Shown piece by piece: positions 51,802 through 61,257 of a stretch of 64,000 bases of DNA; the first letter of the stretch is position 1; every line of letters starts with the position of its first letter. A program made the translations under genes and the position numbers. The notes beneath the pieces were generated by a model, which saw nothing but the letters and a program-made list of their open reading frames with translations, made no database searches and was not told the origin of the DNA. This DNA is from Paenibacillus sp. yr247. GTDB taxonomy: Bacteria > Bacillota > Bacilli > Paenibacillales > NBRC-103111. The DNA is taken from NCBI RefSeq assembly GCF_900103825.1, contig NZ_FNIF01000001.1, forward strand, positions 868,001-932,000. Direction: 5' to 3'.

Positions 51802-53009
51802 TGAGCGCAAAGGAGAAGATTTACTCCATAGTGGCGCATGATGCGCACGATGATCGCCATCATGGCTCCATCAATGTTCCCATCTATCAGACGAGTTTGT
51901 TCTCGTTCGATACGTATGAGCAATTCAACTTGGCAAGGCTGGAAGAGCAAGAAAACTTTGTGTATTCCAGAGGCAATAATCCTACAGTGCGGTACCTGGA
52001 GGACAAGCTTGCACAGCTGGAGCATGGGGAAAGGGCCAAGTGCTTTTCATCCGGAATGGCTGCGATTTCGGCTGCGATTATGTCGATAGTTAAACAGGGT
52101 GACCATGTGATTTGCACGCATCAAGCGTACGGACCGACACGGGAATTTCTAGGCGTCTACTTGCAAAAGTTCGGGATCGAAACAACCTTTGTCGACGGCA
52201 GCTCATTGGAAAATTGGAAAAGTGCAGTTCGTCCGAATACCAAATTACTGTATTTGGAGAGCCCGACAAGTATGATGTTTCAGCTGCAGGACATCCGAGG
52301 TTGTGCAGAGTTAGCTCTAAGCATAGGAGCGGAAACGATCCTCGACAACTCTTGGGCGACACCTTGTTATCAAAATCCGCTCACAATGGGTGTCGGTCTC
52401 GTCGTCCATTCGATTACGAAGTACATTTCCGGGCATAGCGATTGCGTAGGGGGCGTCGTTGTCGGCTCCAAACGATTAATGGACCCGCTCATGTCGACCG
52501 AATACATGTTGTTCGGCGGCATCATGACGCCACAGACAGCGGGATTGGTAACGCGAGGACTGCGTACGCTGCCGCTTCGGATGCAGCGGCATGAAATGAG
52601 TGGACTAAAGGTCGCCGAATATTTATGCGGGCAATATTTTGTCGTCAAGGTCAACCATCCAGGGTTAACGAACCACCCTCAGCATGAAATGGCTCGCACT
52701 CAGATGTCCGGGTACGGCAGTTTATTTTCGTTCGAATCCAATGTACCGGTTGTCAAATTAAGGGCCTGGGCGGACCGTCTGCAATATTTCCGGATTGGAG
52801 CCAGCTGGGGCGGATTTGAAAGTTTAATCAATGTAAATGCCTTAAACAACAGTGATCAGCGATCTTGTTCTCTTGTTCGACTCTATATCGGTACAGAGGA
52901 CCCGGATGATTTAATTCGGGATCTGGATGAAGCATGGCGATGTGTTGCAATTAGCCCTTCTGAGGGGGAGCTATATGAGCAGAATCCGAGTTTCAACCAG
53001 AACGGATGA
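51801..53009 (+). CDS. Cys/Met metabolism PLP enzyme (cystathionine gamma-synthase/lyase family)
   Basis: 402 residues. YSRGNNPTVRYLEDKLAQLE, CFSSGMAAISAAIM, LESPTSMMFQLQDI and the PLP-lysine motif VHSITKYISGHSDCVGG are hallmarks of the gamma family of fold-type I PLP enzymes. Members do gamma- or beta-eliminations and replacements on sulfur or O-substituted amino acids. It is coupled to a sugar-type permease and overlaps the regulator gene, an unusual setting; the substrate may be an imported amino acid conjugate. Methionine synthesis genes are not nearby. Confidence 0.9.
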   Translation: MSAKEKIYSIVAHDAHDDRHHGSINVPIYQTSLFSFDTYEQFNLARLEEQENFVYSRGNNPTVRYLEDKLAQLEHGERAKCFSSGMAAISAAIMSIVKQGDHVICTHQAYGPTREFLGVYLQKFGIETTFVDGSSLENWKSAVRPNTKLLYLESPTSMMFQLQDIRGCAELALSIGAETILDNSWATPCYQNPLTMGVGLVVHSITKYISGHSDCVGGVVVGSKRLMDPLMSTEYMLFGGIMTPQTAGLVTRGLRTLPLRMQRHEMSGLKVAEYLCGQYFVVKVNHPGLTNHPQHEMARTQMSGYGSLFSFESNVPVVKLRAWADRLQYFRIGASWGGFESLINVNALNNSDQRSCSLVRLYIGTEDPDDLIRDLDEAWRCVAISPSEGELYEQNPSFNQNG

Positions 53010-54162
53010 ACGACAACCGCTGTATTTGCAAATTCAAGAGCATTTTAAGCAGATGATACATGCAGGCTATATGGAGGAAAACAGTAAATTCCCAACGGAG
53101 AAGCAGCTGATGGAGCAATTCGGCGTCAGTCGAATGACGGTATCCAATGCGCTTACCCAGCTGGCGAAAGACGGATGGATTTACCGGATTCCAGGGAGAG
53201 GCAGCTTCGTTAGCTCCGAATTTCGCGTGAAAGAAGATGAAATTCCGGAGAATAAACAGCTTGACGTTATGCATGTAAAAGCTCATGGCGAGCGCTCTTC
53301 CTCCCGCAAACTAATTGGTTTCGTTCTGCCCTTATTGGAGGATTTCTTTGCAATTCGACTAATAAGGGGAATCTATTCAGCTCTGGAGGACTCCGATTAT
53401 TATGTGTCGATTGTTCTAACCCACAATAGCAAGGAGAGGGAAAAGGAAGCGATTCAGGAGCTGATTAAGAGCGGGGCCGTGGGACTTATTATTTTTCCAA
53501 TTGATGCGGAAACGTACAACGAAGAAATCTTGGTATTGAAACTGCGGCAATTTCCGTTCGTGCTCATTGATCGCTACTTGCCAGGTTTTGAAACTCATTG
53601 TGTCTGTTCTGATAACTGGATGAGTGCTCAATTGGCGGTCAACCACCTGTGGGAGCTAGGACATAGGGACATCGCGATTTGTTCAGATATTCCGATCAAC
53701 ACGGTGACCGTCGACGAGCGGATTCGCGGATATATGGAAGCACTGAAACAAAAAGGTTCGATGATTAACCCGGCGTTGATTGTGACTGATTTTCATGCGG
53801 CAGATATGATCCCTACCGATAGGCACCCGTTATATCACTACATCAAGAACCGCACAGCGACCGCGTACATTACATTGAATTTGAAGTTGGGCATGTATGT
53901 AGCCGGTATTGTTAAAAATTTAGGTATTCATGTACCGCGCGACCTCTCTATTATTACGTACGACAATCCTTCGTTAGAGCTTGATGGTAAACCTGCATTC
54001 ACCCATATTGACCAGTTCGAGGAGGAAATTGGGACAAAATCAGCTGAACTTCTTCTTAAGCTGCTAAGGAACCAGGAGAGGTTGACCGAGCCCAATAAAT
54101 TGATCGTAAAGTCGGCCTTAGTGTTAGGGGAATCCACTGGAGCAATATCGGCAAAAGAATAA
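52975..54162 (+). CDS. GntR-LacI hybrid regulator
   Basis: 395 residues; start at 52975 has GAGGGGGAG and overlaps the PLP gene by 35 bases. Residues 12-75: GntR winged HTH (FPTEKQLMEQFGVSRMTVSN, WIYRIPGRGSFVS). Residues 95-390: LacI-type periplasmic-binding fold (LIGFVLPLLEDFF, VLIDRYLPG, LGHRDIAI, YGNPSLELD-like YDNPSLELD). The AraR-like architecture points to a sugar or sugar-like ligand, in agreement with the CUT1 importer. It probably controls this locus. Confidence 0.92.
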   Translation: MSRIRVSTRTDERQPLYLQIQEHFKQMIHAGYMEENSKFPTEKQLMEQFGVSRMTVSNALTQLAKDGWIYRIPGRGSFVSSEFRVKEDEIPENKQLDVMHVKAHGERSSSRKLIGFVLPLLEDFFAIRLIRGIYSALEDSDYYVSIVLTHNSKEREKEAIQELIKSGAVGLIIFPIDAETYNEEILVLKLRQFPFVLIDRYLPGFETHCVCSDNWMSAQLAVNHLWELGHRDIAICSDIPINTVTVDERIRGYMEALKQKGSMINPALIVTDFHAADMIPTDRHPLYHYIKNRTATAYITLNLKLGMYVAGIVKNLGIHVPRDLSIITYDNPSLELDGKPAFTHIDQFEEEIGTKSAELLLKLLRNQERLTEPNKLIVKSALVLGESTGAISAKE

Positions 54163-54192
54163 TCATTTGCATAGACAAGGAGGATGTATACC

Positions 54193-54978
54193 ATGAATCC
54201 TTTTTCCAGTCCAGGAGAATTTACGGAGCTCGATCGGTTTATGTTTGAGTCATGGGGCTATATTATTATTCCAAACGTACTCTCAGAAGAGGAAGTGAAT
54301 GAATGCCTAGAGGCATCCATCCGCTTACATGAGTCAGCCGGCACAAGTGGTTGGGCGCAGGTGGGAAAAGGCTATGAAACGGAATTGGCCTTAGAGCGAT
54401 TGATCGATCATCCGGCAGTATTGCCTAAAGTCAGGGCGCTTTACGGAGATCGATTCATTTTACAGTCCGCATGGTGTACCAAACAGCCGGCCTTCGGCGG
54501 GATGGGAGGTTGGCATCAGGACGGATCAGGTGCGTACAACTTTAATAAACTCGGCTATCCGATCCCATTGATTCAATTGCGAGCTTCCTTCTTATTGACA
54601 GATCAGTCCGTTCCTAGAACCGGAAATATGGAACTGATCCCAGGAAGCCATAGAAGCCAAGTTCAGCTTCCGGATGCGATTCGAACAGCCAAGGATAACG
54701 TTCCGATCGGTCATGTGATCTGTGCACCGGCGGGATCGGTGTTATTTTTTCATAATGCCGTTTGGCACCGGACATTCGCGCATGATGGTAATTACGACCG
54801 TTATACGATGCACTATATTTATAGTCCACCATGGGTTCGATGTTCAGATCGTTTCGAGAATAATAAAGAGTTCCTAGAACGTACAACTCCTACTCGCCGC
54901 TATCTCATGGGACAATTTTCAAGACCGGACGCGCCCTTCGGAGCAAGTTATCCTGCCGAATTCGTGAATGAAAATTAA
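54193..54978 (+). CDS. phytanoyl-CoA dioxygenase (PhyH) family protein
   Basis: 261 residues from the ATG at 54193, ten bases after AAGGAGG (ATG at 54184 is too close). Non-heme iron ligands: GGWHQDGSG near residue 110 (His-x-Asp) and FFHNAVWHRTFAHDG near residue 185 (distal His), followed by the Arg region RYTMHYIYSPPW that holds 2-oxoglutarate. PhyH enzymes hydroxylate or oxidise diverse small molecules, including ectoine and phosphonates. It ends the locus of importer, PLP enzyme and regulator, suggesting oxidation of the imported compound. Confidence 0.9.
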   Translation: MNPFSSPGEFTELDRFMFESWGYIIIPNVLSEEEVNECLEASIRLHESAGTSGWAQVGKGYETELALERLIDHPAVLPKVRALYGDRFILQSAWCTKQPAFGGMGGWHQDGSGAYNFNKLGYPIPLIQLRASFLLTDQSVPRTGNMELIPGSHRSQVQLPDAIRTAKDNVPIGHVICAPAGSVLFFHNAVWHRTFAHDGNYDRYTMHYIYSPPWVRCSDRFENNKEFLERTTPTRRYLMGQFSRPDAPFGASYPAEFVNEN

Positions 54979-55005
54979 ATAGTGCTCATTCGGCGAGAAC
55001 CTATT

Positions 55006-55140
55006 ATGACACTAACACATAGACCTCCTGGAGATTGTCCTCCTACTTGGTATAATCAGCCTTTCGTAGGACGTTATAAAAAGCATTGTTTATATCAACC
55101 AACAGGAGCAGAGTGCGAAAACATTTATAATACGTATTAA
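55006..55140 (+). CDS. small Pro/Cys-containing hypothetical protein
   Basis: 44 residues: MTLTHRPPGDCPPTWYNQPF, then GRYKKHCLYQPTG and ECENIYNTY. The ribosome site is weak but a strong terminator follows 18 bases after the stop, as for a real gene. Three Cys. Not recognised. Confidence 0.4.
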   Translation: MTLTHRPPGDCPPTWYNQPFVGRYKKHCLYQPTGAECENIYNTY

Positions 55141-55158
55141 AACAAATGTGAACATTTC

Positions 55159-55179
55159 GGAGCCGAAAGGCTCCTTTTC
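55159..55179 (+). terminator. terminator
   Basis: GGAGCC-GAAA-GGCTCC then TTTTCC. Confidence 0.8.
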
Positions 55180-55238
55180 CTATTTCGTATAATCTGTTAT
55201 TCTAATCGGTATACACTTGTTTAAAGGAGAAAATATGA

Positions 55239-55736
55239 ATGTCGGAATCGAATCGAGCTTTTAGCCAAACGCTTGTAAAATCTTTAGTAGGCGAACGAGG
55301 ACATATTCCCATAGCTCGTGCGTTGCCGGATATTACTGTTGAGATAGCAGGCAAACGCATGGAGGGTGTACCCTTTACGATCTACCAGTTATTGAAACAT
55401 ATGAGCTATTGGCAGAACTTTTTGTTAACCTACTTGGATGGAGGCAAACCTCAATTACCTTCAAGTGTCGCGGAAAGCTGGCCGAGTGAGGGCGAACCTG
55501 GAAGTGAAGCCGAATGGCAGTTGGTGATCAAACAATTTCTACTAGGAATTGATAAGGCCATTAGCTATGCAGAAAGTATGCAGCTTGATGAAACCTTAAT
55601 CCATTTTCCAACGGAAACAAAAGCGGGCATTTTGCGCAATATTGCTTCCCATAATTCGTACCATCTTGGAGAAATTATTCTGCTTCGCCGTCTGTTCGGC
55701 GCTTGGCCACCTCCCGGTGGAGGCTATCCCGCATAG
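55239..55736 (+). CDS. DinB-family protein
   Basis: 165 residues. Helix bundle with metal His positions: LKHMSYWQNFLLTYLDG (first His) and NIASHNSYHLGEIILLRRLF (HxxxH near the end). DinB/YfiT-like proteins are metal-dependent thiol transferases or damage-induced proteins. AAAGGAG precedes the ATG at 55239. A terminator follows; monocistronic. Confidence 0.85.
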   Translation: MSESNRAFSQTLVKSLVGERGHIPIARALPDITVEIAGKRMEGVPFTIYQLLKHMSYWQNFLLTYLDGGKPQLPSSVAESWPSEGEPGSEAEWQLVIKQFLLGIDKAISYAESMQLDETLIHFPTETKAGILRNIASHNSYHLGEIILLRRLFGAWPPPGGGYPA

Positions 55737-55777
55737 AAGATAGACAACTGTTTCTAGGAATTCTATAAACAACGAAG

Positions 55778-55819
55778 AACGGCTCTTTCGCAAACGATGC
55801 GAACAGAGCCGTTTTTTTA
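55778..55819 (+). terminator. terminator
   Basis: AACGGCTCT pairs with AGAGCCGTT across an 18-base loop with its own short stem, then TTTTTT. Confidence 0.85.
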
Positions 55820-56010
55820 AAAAAATTTTCTATGAAAGCTAATCCTCCGCCACTGGAATAGCTATATTTTATGCCACTATACCTTGTATTATAGAGGTGT
55901 TATAGATTAGAAGAAAATTTTCTGAACTTGGGTAGATTGTCTCGATCCCTTCTGTCTGTAGAGGAATATTTTAACATAGAGGAAGGCATGTACGGGAGGA
56001 GGAATCTTAC

Positions 56011-56667
56011 ATGCGTCTGATTGCTAATAAATGGTCGAAATTCGCTGTCCTATTACGGCATGCTGGCGTTGCCAAGCATATTCCTGACATGCGCCGCTTT
56101 AGCGCTTCGAACCTTCAGGTAATGCTGCGCCAATATTTATTTGTCGTGGCAAAGCCGATCATTGGAACCGGGGGAAGCGGCGTAGTGAAAATCCAAAAAA
56201 CAAGCAACGGTTACTTGCTGCACAACTCCGAGACGAAAAGAACGTTCCGCACTTGGAAAGGGTTATTTTCCGCGTTAAACCGTATACGTCAGAACCGTCC
56301 ATTTATGCTGCAGCAGGGCATTCACTTAGCCACCATCGACGGAAGGCCAGTGGATTATCGCGTCAAACTAGCAAAAGCAGGTCGGTCTTGGATAATCCGA
56401 GCAGTTGTTGGCCGATTGGCGCGACCGGGGCTGTTCGTCACCAACCTTTGCAGAGGAGGCACGCTGCTTGGTGGGACATATGCGCTGCGGCGTACATTCC
56501 CTGTTTCGCAGGTCAAATCCAAAATCGATACGATGTGCGGAGTCGCCCGTACGTGTACGAGGCTGCTAGAGTCACGCTATCCTGGCATCGGAATGCTCGG
56601 TTACGATTTCGGTATCGACAAACAGGGAAACGTGTGGATTTTTGAAGTAAATACGAAGCCTCATTAG
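56011..56667 (+). CDS. YheC/YheD-family ATP-grasp-like protein, C-terminally shortened
   Basis: 218 residues, ATG after GGGAGGAGG. ATP-grasp elements: FVVAKPIIGTGGSGVVKI near residue 50, FMLQQGIHLATIDGRPVDYRV and at the end GMLGYDFGIDKQGNVWIFEVNTKPH. In relatives the chain goes on about 25 residues after the EVNTKP motif; here a TAG stops it directly. The catalytic core is nearly complete, so function is possible. YheC/D proteins are spore-coat associated in Bacillus. Confidence 0.8.
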   Translation: MRLIANKWSKFAVLLRHAGVAKHIPDMRRFSASNLQVMLRQYLFVVAKPIIGTGGSGVVKIQKTSNGYLLHNSETKRTFRTWKGLFSALNRIRQNRPFMLQQGIHLATIDGRPVDYRVKLAKAGRSWIIRAVVGRLARPGLFVTNLCRGGTLLGGTYALRRTFPVSQVKSKIDTMCGVARTCTRLLESRYPGIGMLGYDFGIDKQGNVWIFEVNTKPH

Positions 56668-56823
56668 AGAGACGACTTCGTCGTATCCACAAACAGAATT
56701 ATAAATATTTCATACTTTTCTACGTCAGTAGAATAGTTCTAATACTAAAAGTTCTAATACTAAAGCGACTTTATTTAAAATGGATAACAATCCCTATATG
56801 GGAAATCCTATTCTTAGGAAGGG

Positions 56824-56985
56824 GTGGGCAAAATACAGATTGAGAAAAATAACTTAGTGAAATCAAATAAACCAGAAGCTGATACGATGCTGGAAAACGA
56901 CGGCAATGAGGATTACGATCTGATGCGCGATTATGCCAACCAGCTCAATGGGGAAATAGAAGAAGGTGAATTTAGAGAAGATTGA
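56824..56985 (+). CDS. small acidic hypothetical protein
   Basis: 53 residues from a GTG after AGGAAGGG: MGKIQIEKNNLVKSNKPEAD and NEDYDLMRDYANQLNGEIEE. Strongly acidic in the second half, one long helix. A terminator follows at 57019. Not recognised; small acidic proteins of this kind are frequent in spore formers. Confidence 0.45.
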   Translation: MGKIQIEKNNLVKSNKPEADTMLENDGNEDYDLMRDYANQLNGEIEEGEFRED

Positions 56986-57018
56986 TAATACAACAATTTA
57001 TAGAATGTCTAGAAACTT

Positions 57019-57057
57019 GAACCCATGGCCCGATTGGCAAGTGGGTTCCTTTTTTTG
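57019..57057 (+). terminator. terminator
   Basis: GAACCCA pairs with TGGGTTC, followed by CTTTTTTT. Confidence 0.75.
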
Positions 57058-57259
57058 TTATGCAATTAGAAATACACAGTTTATTGTATACCAATCGGTT
57101 CGTACATTTTGTCCTCTTGTACGAAACAAAAAATCGAAATAACTACATCAGTTTGAAATGAAATTTCACATATTTGTCACAATTTTAACGACAAATATTT
57201 ACAACCTTTTACAAACAATTTGTTTTATAATTTACCTACCATATTGAAACAGAATTGAT

Positions 57260-57478
57260 GTGATAGATAAAATGGAACTATTACTAGAAGAAATAATCGA
57301 AGCATTGCGCTTTGAAATGATAGAAAAAGCATTTTTACATGGAAGTCTTACTGATGAAAAAGTAGTAGCAATAAGTCAAAAATTAGACGACTATATTATT
57401 TTGTATCAAAGGCAAAAAATGAGATTACTTTCACGAGTATCAAGTAATCAGCATTTATCTTTAGTCGTCTCCTTGTAA
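57260..57478 (+). CDS. Spo0E-like sporulation regulatory phosphatase
   Basis: 72 residues. Two helices: ELLLEEIIEALRFEMIEKAF and TDEKVVAISQKLDDYIILYQ. The SQKLD motif is the signature of the Spo0E family, which dephosphorylates Spo0A~P. Start at GTG 57260 or ATG 57272. It is the only direct phosphorelay antagonist in the window; a KinB-like kinase is 12 kb away. Confidence 0.9.
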   Translation: MIDKMELLLEEIIEALRFEMIEKAFLHGSLTDEKVVAISQKLDDYIILYQRQKMRLLSRVSSNQHLSLVVSL

Positions 57479-57789
57479 AACAAGAATCTAGATGTTTAAT
57501 TACTGTAATTTCCCTTGCCATATAAAGAAAACAAAAGAGGCCATCTCGGCGTTCTTTTAACTAATATCCAATATTGAATTGCTCTAGGGGCTGCTTCAAT
57601 GTTTGGAGTGTTACAGCTGCTGCAGGCTTCTTACATATCATTCAACATGACGGCAATTTCCGTCATGTTGTTTTTTTTATCCTTAGAAATAAGAACGTAT
57701 AACATTACCATTTCTTCGGATCATTAAGGATACTATTGTATATATCGCATGGGCTGAACCATAAAAAATAATAATACGAGGTGATTGTA
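57479..57789. other. intergenic stretch
   Basis: Contains the terminator at 57643 and otherwise nothing that can be supported. Confidence 0.4.
57643..57679 (+). terminator. terminator
   Basis: CAACATGACGG-CAATTT-CCGTCATGTTG, eleven perfect pairs, followed by TTTTTTTT. Confidence 0.9.
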
Positions 57790-58245
57790 TTGAGTTTCAG
57801 TTTTTTCATCCGGACGCAATTTACTTTTTACACACAGGATCGCACACTTAGTTGCATTTTATCCGGTATCTCCGGAGCACATGTCAACATTACAGGTTTT
57901 GTCCAATCCAAGAAAAGCAACCGTCTGAATTTGGTCCGACTCGTGGCCGGATCTGCCGATGTGGAAAGTGCTAATGATCTTCGCATCGTGAGAAAAGTAT
58001 TGGCATCAAGTGGTGTCAAGTTGCATGAAGCGAAAGTTTGTCAAATCCGCAAAATCACGCCCGGAGTTCCCGGAGCACTCAAAGCTATATTTGGAGCCCT
58101 TTGGTGCAAGGTAAAGGTTATAGCCATGTATGCGGGAGAGAGTAACAGAATCTTCGTCTATGTTTCCGATCTAAATAAAGCCATCCGGACTTTGTCACAA
58201 ATAAATGTGCACCAATACAAAAAAAAATGTCGCCGTTCGGGATAA
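57790..58245 (+). CDS. ACT-domain-like protein
   Basis: 151 residues from a TTG after GAGGTGAT. Two similar halves of beta-alpha-beta type: LSCILSGISGAHVNITGFVQ with later VRLVAGSADVESANDLRIV, and ALWCKVKVIAMYAGESNRIF with VYVSDLNKAIRTL. The pattern suggests tandem ACT domains that bind amino acids. In the second half the conserved Gly of the loop is present. No partner gene adjacent. The call is by fold pattern, moderate certainty. Confidence 0.55.
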   Translation: MSFSFFIRTQFTFYTQDRTLSCILSGISGAHVNITGFVQSKKSNRLNLVRLVAGSADVESANDLRIVRKVLASSGVKLHEAKVCQIRKITPGVPGALKAIFGALWCKVKVIAMYAGESNRIFVYVSDLNKAIRTLSQINVHQYKKKCRRSG

Positions 58246-58594
58246 GAGAGCGAGTAAAATAATTGACCGAAAGAAACGGTATTTGCATAAATGTTCTCAT
58301 ATATCGCTTCTCACAAAGCATTACGAAGATGAAAGCTCAACATATTCGATAAATGGTTTGGCCGCTAGCGAAACGTTGCGGGTCTGTTCTCCATTTCAGG
58401 CCAATCTTCCAGTACCAACACTCATCTGTAATGAGAATCCAGACGAGCCAGTCCAGCATCAGCCCCGAGGTTTTGCGCATAAAACCTACTAGTTTGGGAA
58501 CAATTTAGAAGAAAATAAAAAGGTTTTGATAGCTGGATATTTATTACCCAAATATAGATAGATTCAAAATACTTTTGTTTATGAGGAGAAAATA
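58246..58594. other. intergenic stretch
   Basis: One open frame of 95 codons crosses it (58205-58492) but lacks a ribosome site, overlaps the previous gene and shows no family pattern. Nothing else is seen. Confidence 0.4.
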
Positions 58595-59095
58595 ATGGCT
58601 GAAATCATTGGGGTAAGTACTTGGATACTGGCGGCTTTACGTTGGGGAGACTGGAGAAACTGGAGCAAGTATCATGCAACCATTCTTTATTTTATTCTTG
58701 GCGACGTACTTTACTATTATGTCACTTGTACTCATCGACTCTGGACACTTGTCCCTACGTGGCCACTTAAAAACGAACTTATATGTGTAGCAGGGGAGCT
58801 CATTGTATTCGCAAGCACTGTATTAATCTTTTTGGGAAGATATCCTAGTGGTCATTTTATATCGACTTGGTGGACCATTGTGTGGATTTGTATTTACACG
58901 GCAAATGAATGGGTATTATTACACACCGGCACATTTACATATCTCCATGGATGGACATTATTTGACTCGTTTTTATTTAACATTCTCATGTTCATTCTTC
59001 TTCGGCTTCATTCTAAGATACCATTGATTACGTATGTACTATCAATTCCAATAGCAATCATCCTTATTTCCCTGAATTCCATTCCGATTAAATGA
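58595..59095 (+). CDS. CBO0543-family membrane protein
   Basis: 166 residues, five membrane helices. ALRWGDWRNWSKYHATILYF, GDVLYYYVT and FTYLHGWTLFDSFLFNILMF with LRLHSKIPL form the CBO0543 pattern. GAGGAG lies before the ATG. Unknown function, common in Bacillales, often in several copies per genome (another is at 37.1 kb). Confidence 0.85.
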   Translation: MAEIIGVSTWILAALRWGDWRNWSKYHATILYFILGDVLYYYVTCTHRLWTLVPTWPLKNELICVAGELIVFASTVLIFLGRYPSGHFISTWWTIVWICIYTANEWVLLHTGTFTYLHGWTLFDSFLFNILMFILLRLHSKIPLITYVLSIPIAIILISLNSIPIK

Positions 59096-59135
59096 GGATA
59101 AGCAGCCTGCCCGGCCTTAAATAAGGAAACGTGTA

Positions 59136-59162
59136 AACAGCCCCCCGAGGCTGTTTTTTTAT
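59136..59162 (+). terminator. terminator
   Basis: AACAGCC-CCCCGA-GGCTGTT followed by TTTTT. Confidence 0.85.
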
Positions 59163-59336
59163 GTTTGAGTAACGATTGAGAGTATGGTATTTCAATACTA
59201 AGTTAACAGGCAGATTAAAGTTACGCAATGATTGATTCAGACCCAAGCAATCCTATTTTTCAGCATGTGGTATTATTAGGGAAAGAAAAATAATGGTTAA
59301 ACATTGAAGAAAACAAAATATGGAGGTTGATTTAAA

Positions 59337-59804
59337 ATGATTAGCATAAGAAGAACTTCTGCAGAAAATCCTGATTTTTGTAGTTTAATAGAATTGCTGG
59401 ATAAAGATTTGTGGAATAGATATCCAGAAACACAACAAAATTTTACTGCGTTTAATGTAGTCAAATTAGATGCAAAAGTTATTGTTGCTTATGATGATGA
59501 CAGAGCTGTTGGTTGTGGCTGTTTTAGGGAAATTGGAAATAAAACTATAGTCGAAATTAAAAGAATGTATGTAAAAGAAGAAGTAAGGGGAAAGGGTATA
59601 GCCAAATCAATACTAATAGAACTTGAAAAATGGGCAATAGAAGAAGGGAGAAATAGTGCAATTTTGGAAACCGGGATAAATCAACCTGAAGCAATATCAT
59701 TATATAAGAAATTAGGTTATGAACAAATTGAAAAATATGAACCGTATGTAAATAGTAATGATAGTATTTGTATGGGGAAAGAATTATCAGAGAAATTTTC
59801 TTGA
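59337..59804 (+). CDS. GNAT N-acetyltransferase
   Basis: 155 residues. EIKRMYVKEEVRGKGIAKSI (acetyl-CoA loop) and ILETGINQPEAISLYKKLGY are motif A and B of GNAT. Related to the small N-acetyltransferases with a C-terminal CMGKEL strand. ATGGAGG ten bases before the ATG. A+T-rich compared with its surroundings, which may indicate transfer. Confidence 0.88.
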   Translation: MISIRRTSAENPDFCSLIELLDKDLWNRYPETQQNFTAFNVVKLDAKVIVAYDDDRAVGCGCFREIGNKTIVEIKRMYVKEEVRGKGIAKSILIELEKWAIEEGRNSAILETGINQPEAISLYKKLGYEQIEKYEPYVNSNDSICMGKELSEKFS

Positions 59805-59961
59805 ATTGTTAACTAACGAGAAACGAGAGTTTCATTAACTTACACAGGCTGTAGACGAAGGGTGCCAATTTGCCTCTCTTTTTATTAATCATGAGGATTG
59901 AAGCCCGCTTTTTCTGTCAAGAATAGTTAGCATGACTTTTGAAAGCAGATGAGTGAAGAAA

Positions 59962-60804
59962 ATGAAAGATATTACTTTTAAGGCTTTGGCAATCACAAAT
60001 GAAATTGATCTGAACAAAATCGCCATCCACTGCGGAATTCCCAAAAAATACACATGGGAACAACCCTTAATTCTAAGAGGCGATATTCTTACATCGATCC
60101 TTAATAAAGATATAGACTCACTACAACAAGTGTTAGTGTTTTCTTTCGGAAGCGTTGTCTTTGTTAATCACACTCACATGGATGAGATAACTGGCTTTTT
60201 GAAATTCATCCAATCATTCGAGCCTGATATTGAACTCCAACCTGCCGACAGATACACGGACGATTACAGCCTTCACATCGAGGAAATCGATAGCATGGAG
60301 TTAACTGACAAGTATGTAATGGTAGCTAAGTATGAATCCTTTTACCCCGAATTAATCTCCACCGTCCTTGCCAAATCGGTAGCTCTTGAGAAGATAGAAG
60401 AACAACTTGGGAAAATTCATGATAGCCTCGAAATTATGATAGACCGGCTTGAAAAAGGAAAACTACGTGTTGGCAACAAAGAATTGGCAAGAACGACCGC
60501 AAAAATTGTACGTCACGAATATAACACCCTTGCCTATATTATGATCTTGGATAAACCTGATTTGACTTGGACCAACAGTACGGCAAGCGAATTTTACGTT
60601 GGGATGATGGATTTTTTTGAATTGAACGATCGATTTAAAATACTTAAAAGCAAAACGGACATTTTATACCACATCTTGGAGGGTTTTTCAAATATCAGTC
60701 ATTCCATCCGAGGGCTTTTCGTCGAATGGATCGTTGTGATTCTTATTGTTATTGAGGTGGTCTTAACGATACTACAAATCATTGGTTGGATTCCCTCACA
60801 TTAG
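59962..60804 (+). CDS. RMD1-family (DUF155) protein
   Basis: 280 residues from the ATG at 59962 (a GTG three codons earlier is possible). QVLVFSFGSVVFVNH, ISTVLAKSVALEKIEEQL, KIVRHEYNTLAYIMILDKPD, FELNDRFKILKSKTDIL and the C-terminal membrane segment WIVVILIVIEVVLTILQIIG follow the DUF155/RMD1 family in order. Eukaryotic RMD1 proteins act in mitochondria or microtubule regulation; the bacterial role is unknown. Confidence 0.85.
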   Translation: MKDITFKALAITNEIDLNKIAIHCGIPKKYTWEQPLILRGDILTSILNKDIDSLQQVLVFSFGSVVFVNHTHMDEITGFLKFIQSFEPDIELQPADRYTDDYSLHIEEIDSMELTDKYVMVAKYESFYPELISTVLAKSVALEKIEEQLGKIHDSLEIMIDRLEKGKLRVGNKELARTTAKIVRHEYNTLAYIMILDKPDLTWTNSTASEFYVGMMDFFELNDRFKILKSKTDILYHILEGFSNISHSIRGLFVEWIVVILIVIEVVLTILQIIGWIPSH

Positions 60805-61257
60805 AAAAGGAGAAAGAGAACAATAACGTACGTTAGGACATCAGTAGTGTTCCGTGCCAGCACAAAAGGAAAATGCTAAGACTGACTGCATGTCAGACGA
60901 CACAAACATAGGCGTATTGGAGACCAGTCAAATGGGGATTTTTTTATGTTTTAGAACAGTGTAATGGGTTACTTCTCCTAGAAATGATTGCATTTTTACC
61001 ATACTCCGTGCTATATTTCTTTTATTCGATAATAATCGAATTAAAACAAAGAATGGGGGGTGAAAATGTTAATCCCCGTTCAACCGGATAATCCACAAAT
61101 CTGAACAACTCGTCATGCGAGAAGGGTTAGATACAATGTTGCCAGGAATATTTGGTTAAAAATACAGAAGTCCGGGCTACTTGAATCAAATCGACATTGC
61201 CAATGGACTTAATATCGGCGCGACGAGAAGAGCATATAACACAATGGAGGTTATCGA
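60805..61257. other. intergenic stretch
   Basis: About 450 bases with no open frame of note; a few short words hint at decayed sequence. Promoter of the Old Yellow Enzyme gene is expected near the end. Confidence 0.4.

Noticed and set aside
58205..58492. 95-codon frame after the ACT-like gene
   Set aside because: Overlaps the gene, no ribosome site, no recognisable motif.
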